DNA of 5,234 bases from Candidatus Atribacteria bacterium 1244-E10-H5-B2 (GTDB taxonomy: Bacteria; Atribacterota; JS1; SB-45; 34-128), in assembly GCA_003575245.1 (NCBI GenBank), contig NMQN01000406.1, positions 1 through 5,234 on the forward strand, in the 5' to 3' direction. Under the pieces are notes generated by a model. The model saw only the letters and a list, made by a program, of their open reading frames with translations. It ran no database searches and was not told the DNA's origin. The position numbers were made by a program, and so were the translations under genes. Each line of letters starts with the position of its first letter. Position 1 is the first letter of the stretch. Below, one piece after another: positions 4,851 through 5,234 of the stretch.

Positions 4851-5234
4851 ATGAAACAATTACATAAAAAGTTCACTGATTTTCAGATCAAAGATCTAAT
4901 GACCCGATATTTAAAAAAAGAGGTAGAAAGAAAAGATCTACAGAAAGTTTTAGGTATCAAGAAAACAAGATTCTTTGCTTTAATAAAACGATTAAAGGAG
5001 GATCCTGAAAATTTCTCCGTTTCGTACTTTCGTAGTATACCTAACAGAACAATCTCTAAAGATATTGAAACAAATATTATCAAAGAACTAAATACGAAAA
5101 AAGATTTAATTAAAACCAAAGAAGTACCGATTAGATGTTACAATTACAGTTATATAAAAGATATTTTAGAAAATGAATATAACCAGAAGGTGCAGACTCA
5201 CATAAAACAACAAATTAACCTTTTACAAAAAGGT
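4851..5234 (+). CDS. Transposase, N-terminal part, continues beyond the window
   Basis: The frame is open for 128 codons up to the window edge. It begins MKQLHKKFTD and holds a first helix-turn-helix at about residues 22-50 (VLGIKKTRFFALIKRL) and a second DNA-binding-like segment near residues 97-125 (YNYSYIKDILENEYNQKV). The layout resembles integrase-core (rve/IS481- or ISNCY-like) transposases whose DDE domain would follow; none of that domain is visible here. It is related to the fragment at 3512-3745. The start is supported by GTGAGG with 9-nt spacing and by the matching start of the paralogue. Whether the element is intact cannot be judged from this window. Confidence 0.72.
   Translation, partial: MKQLHKKFTDFQIKDLMTRYLKKEVERKDLQKVLGIKKTRFFALIKRLKEDPENFSVSYFRSIPNRTISKDIETNIIKELNTKKDLIKTKEVPIRCYNYSYIKDILENEYNQKVQTHIKQQINLLQKG

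Noticed and set aside
4883..5119. Minus-strand frame of 78 codons over the partial transposase
   Set aside because: It overlaps the plus-strand transposase frame, which has a ribosome binding site, a paralogue and helix-turn-helix motifs.

Overview
The window is AT-rich bacterial DNA with well-formed Shine-Dalgarno sites, a lipoprotein signal, sigma-70-type promoter boxes and many insertion-sequence pieces. It looks like an accessory or decaying stretch of a low-GC anaerobe chromosome. No marker here fixes the phylum; a Firmicutes- or Atribacterota-like host is only a guess.

Layout. (1) Positions 1-622: a gene for a small secreted lipoprotein (minus strand). A degenerate ~16-bp tandem repeat lies at its 3' end, and its promoter side is cut off by an insertion sequence 32 bp from the start codon. 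(2) Positions 623-2262: an apparently complete insertion sequence of 1640 bp with perfect 16-bp terminal inverted repeats, one DDE transposase gene (948-2234), and an unusually long 325-bp non-coding left arm. That arm holds repeated hairpins, internal copies of the terminal repeat and several mutually exclusive pairings. (3) Positions 2305-3291 (minus): a full-length fold-type II PLP enzyme of the threonine dehydratase/serine racemase group. Its frame is open and its length is right, but the codon at the expected distance from the Shine-Dalgarno site is ATA, and the lysine motif is atypical. (4) Positions 3346-3745: a strong minus-strand promoter with an inverted repeat for that enzyme, then a diverging 5' remnant of a second transposase family. 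(5) Positions 3871-4647 (minus): an IclR-family regulator. (6) Positions 4657-5234: the regulator's own promoter and inverted repeat, then the diverging start of a second transposase of the same family, which runs off the window.

The most striking point is that regions 4 and 6 are paralogous. A 65-bp block holding -35, -10 and a 15-bp inverted repeat is 54/65 identical without gaps, faces a minus-strand gene in each case, and is backed by a related AAAAGTG(C/A)ACT motif and a divergent transposase start. The simplest functional reading is that the IclR protein represses its own gene and the PLP enzyme gene through the shared site. The alternative is that a promoter-plus-transposase unit was duplicated. 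The two readings make different, checkable predictions.
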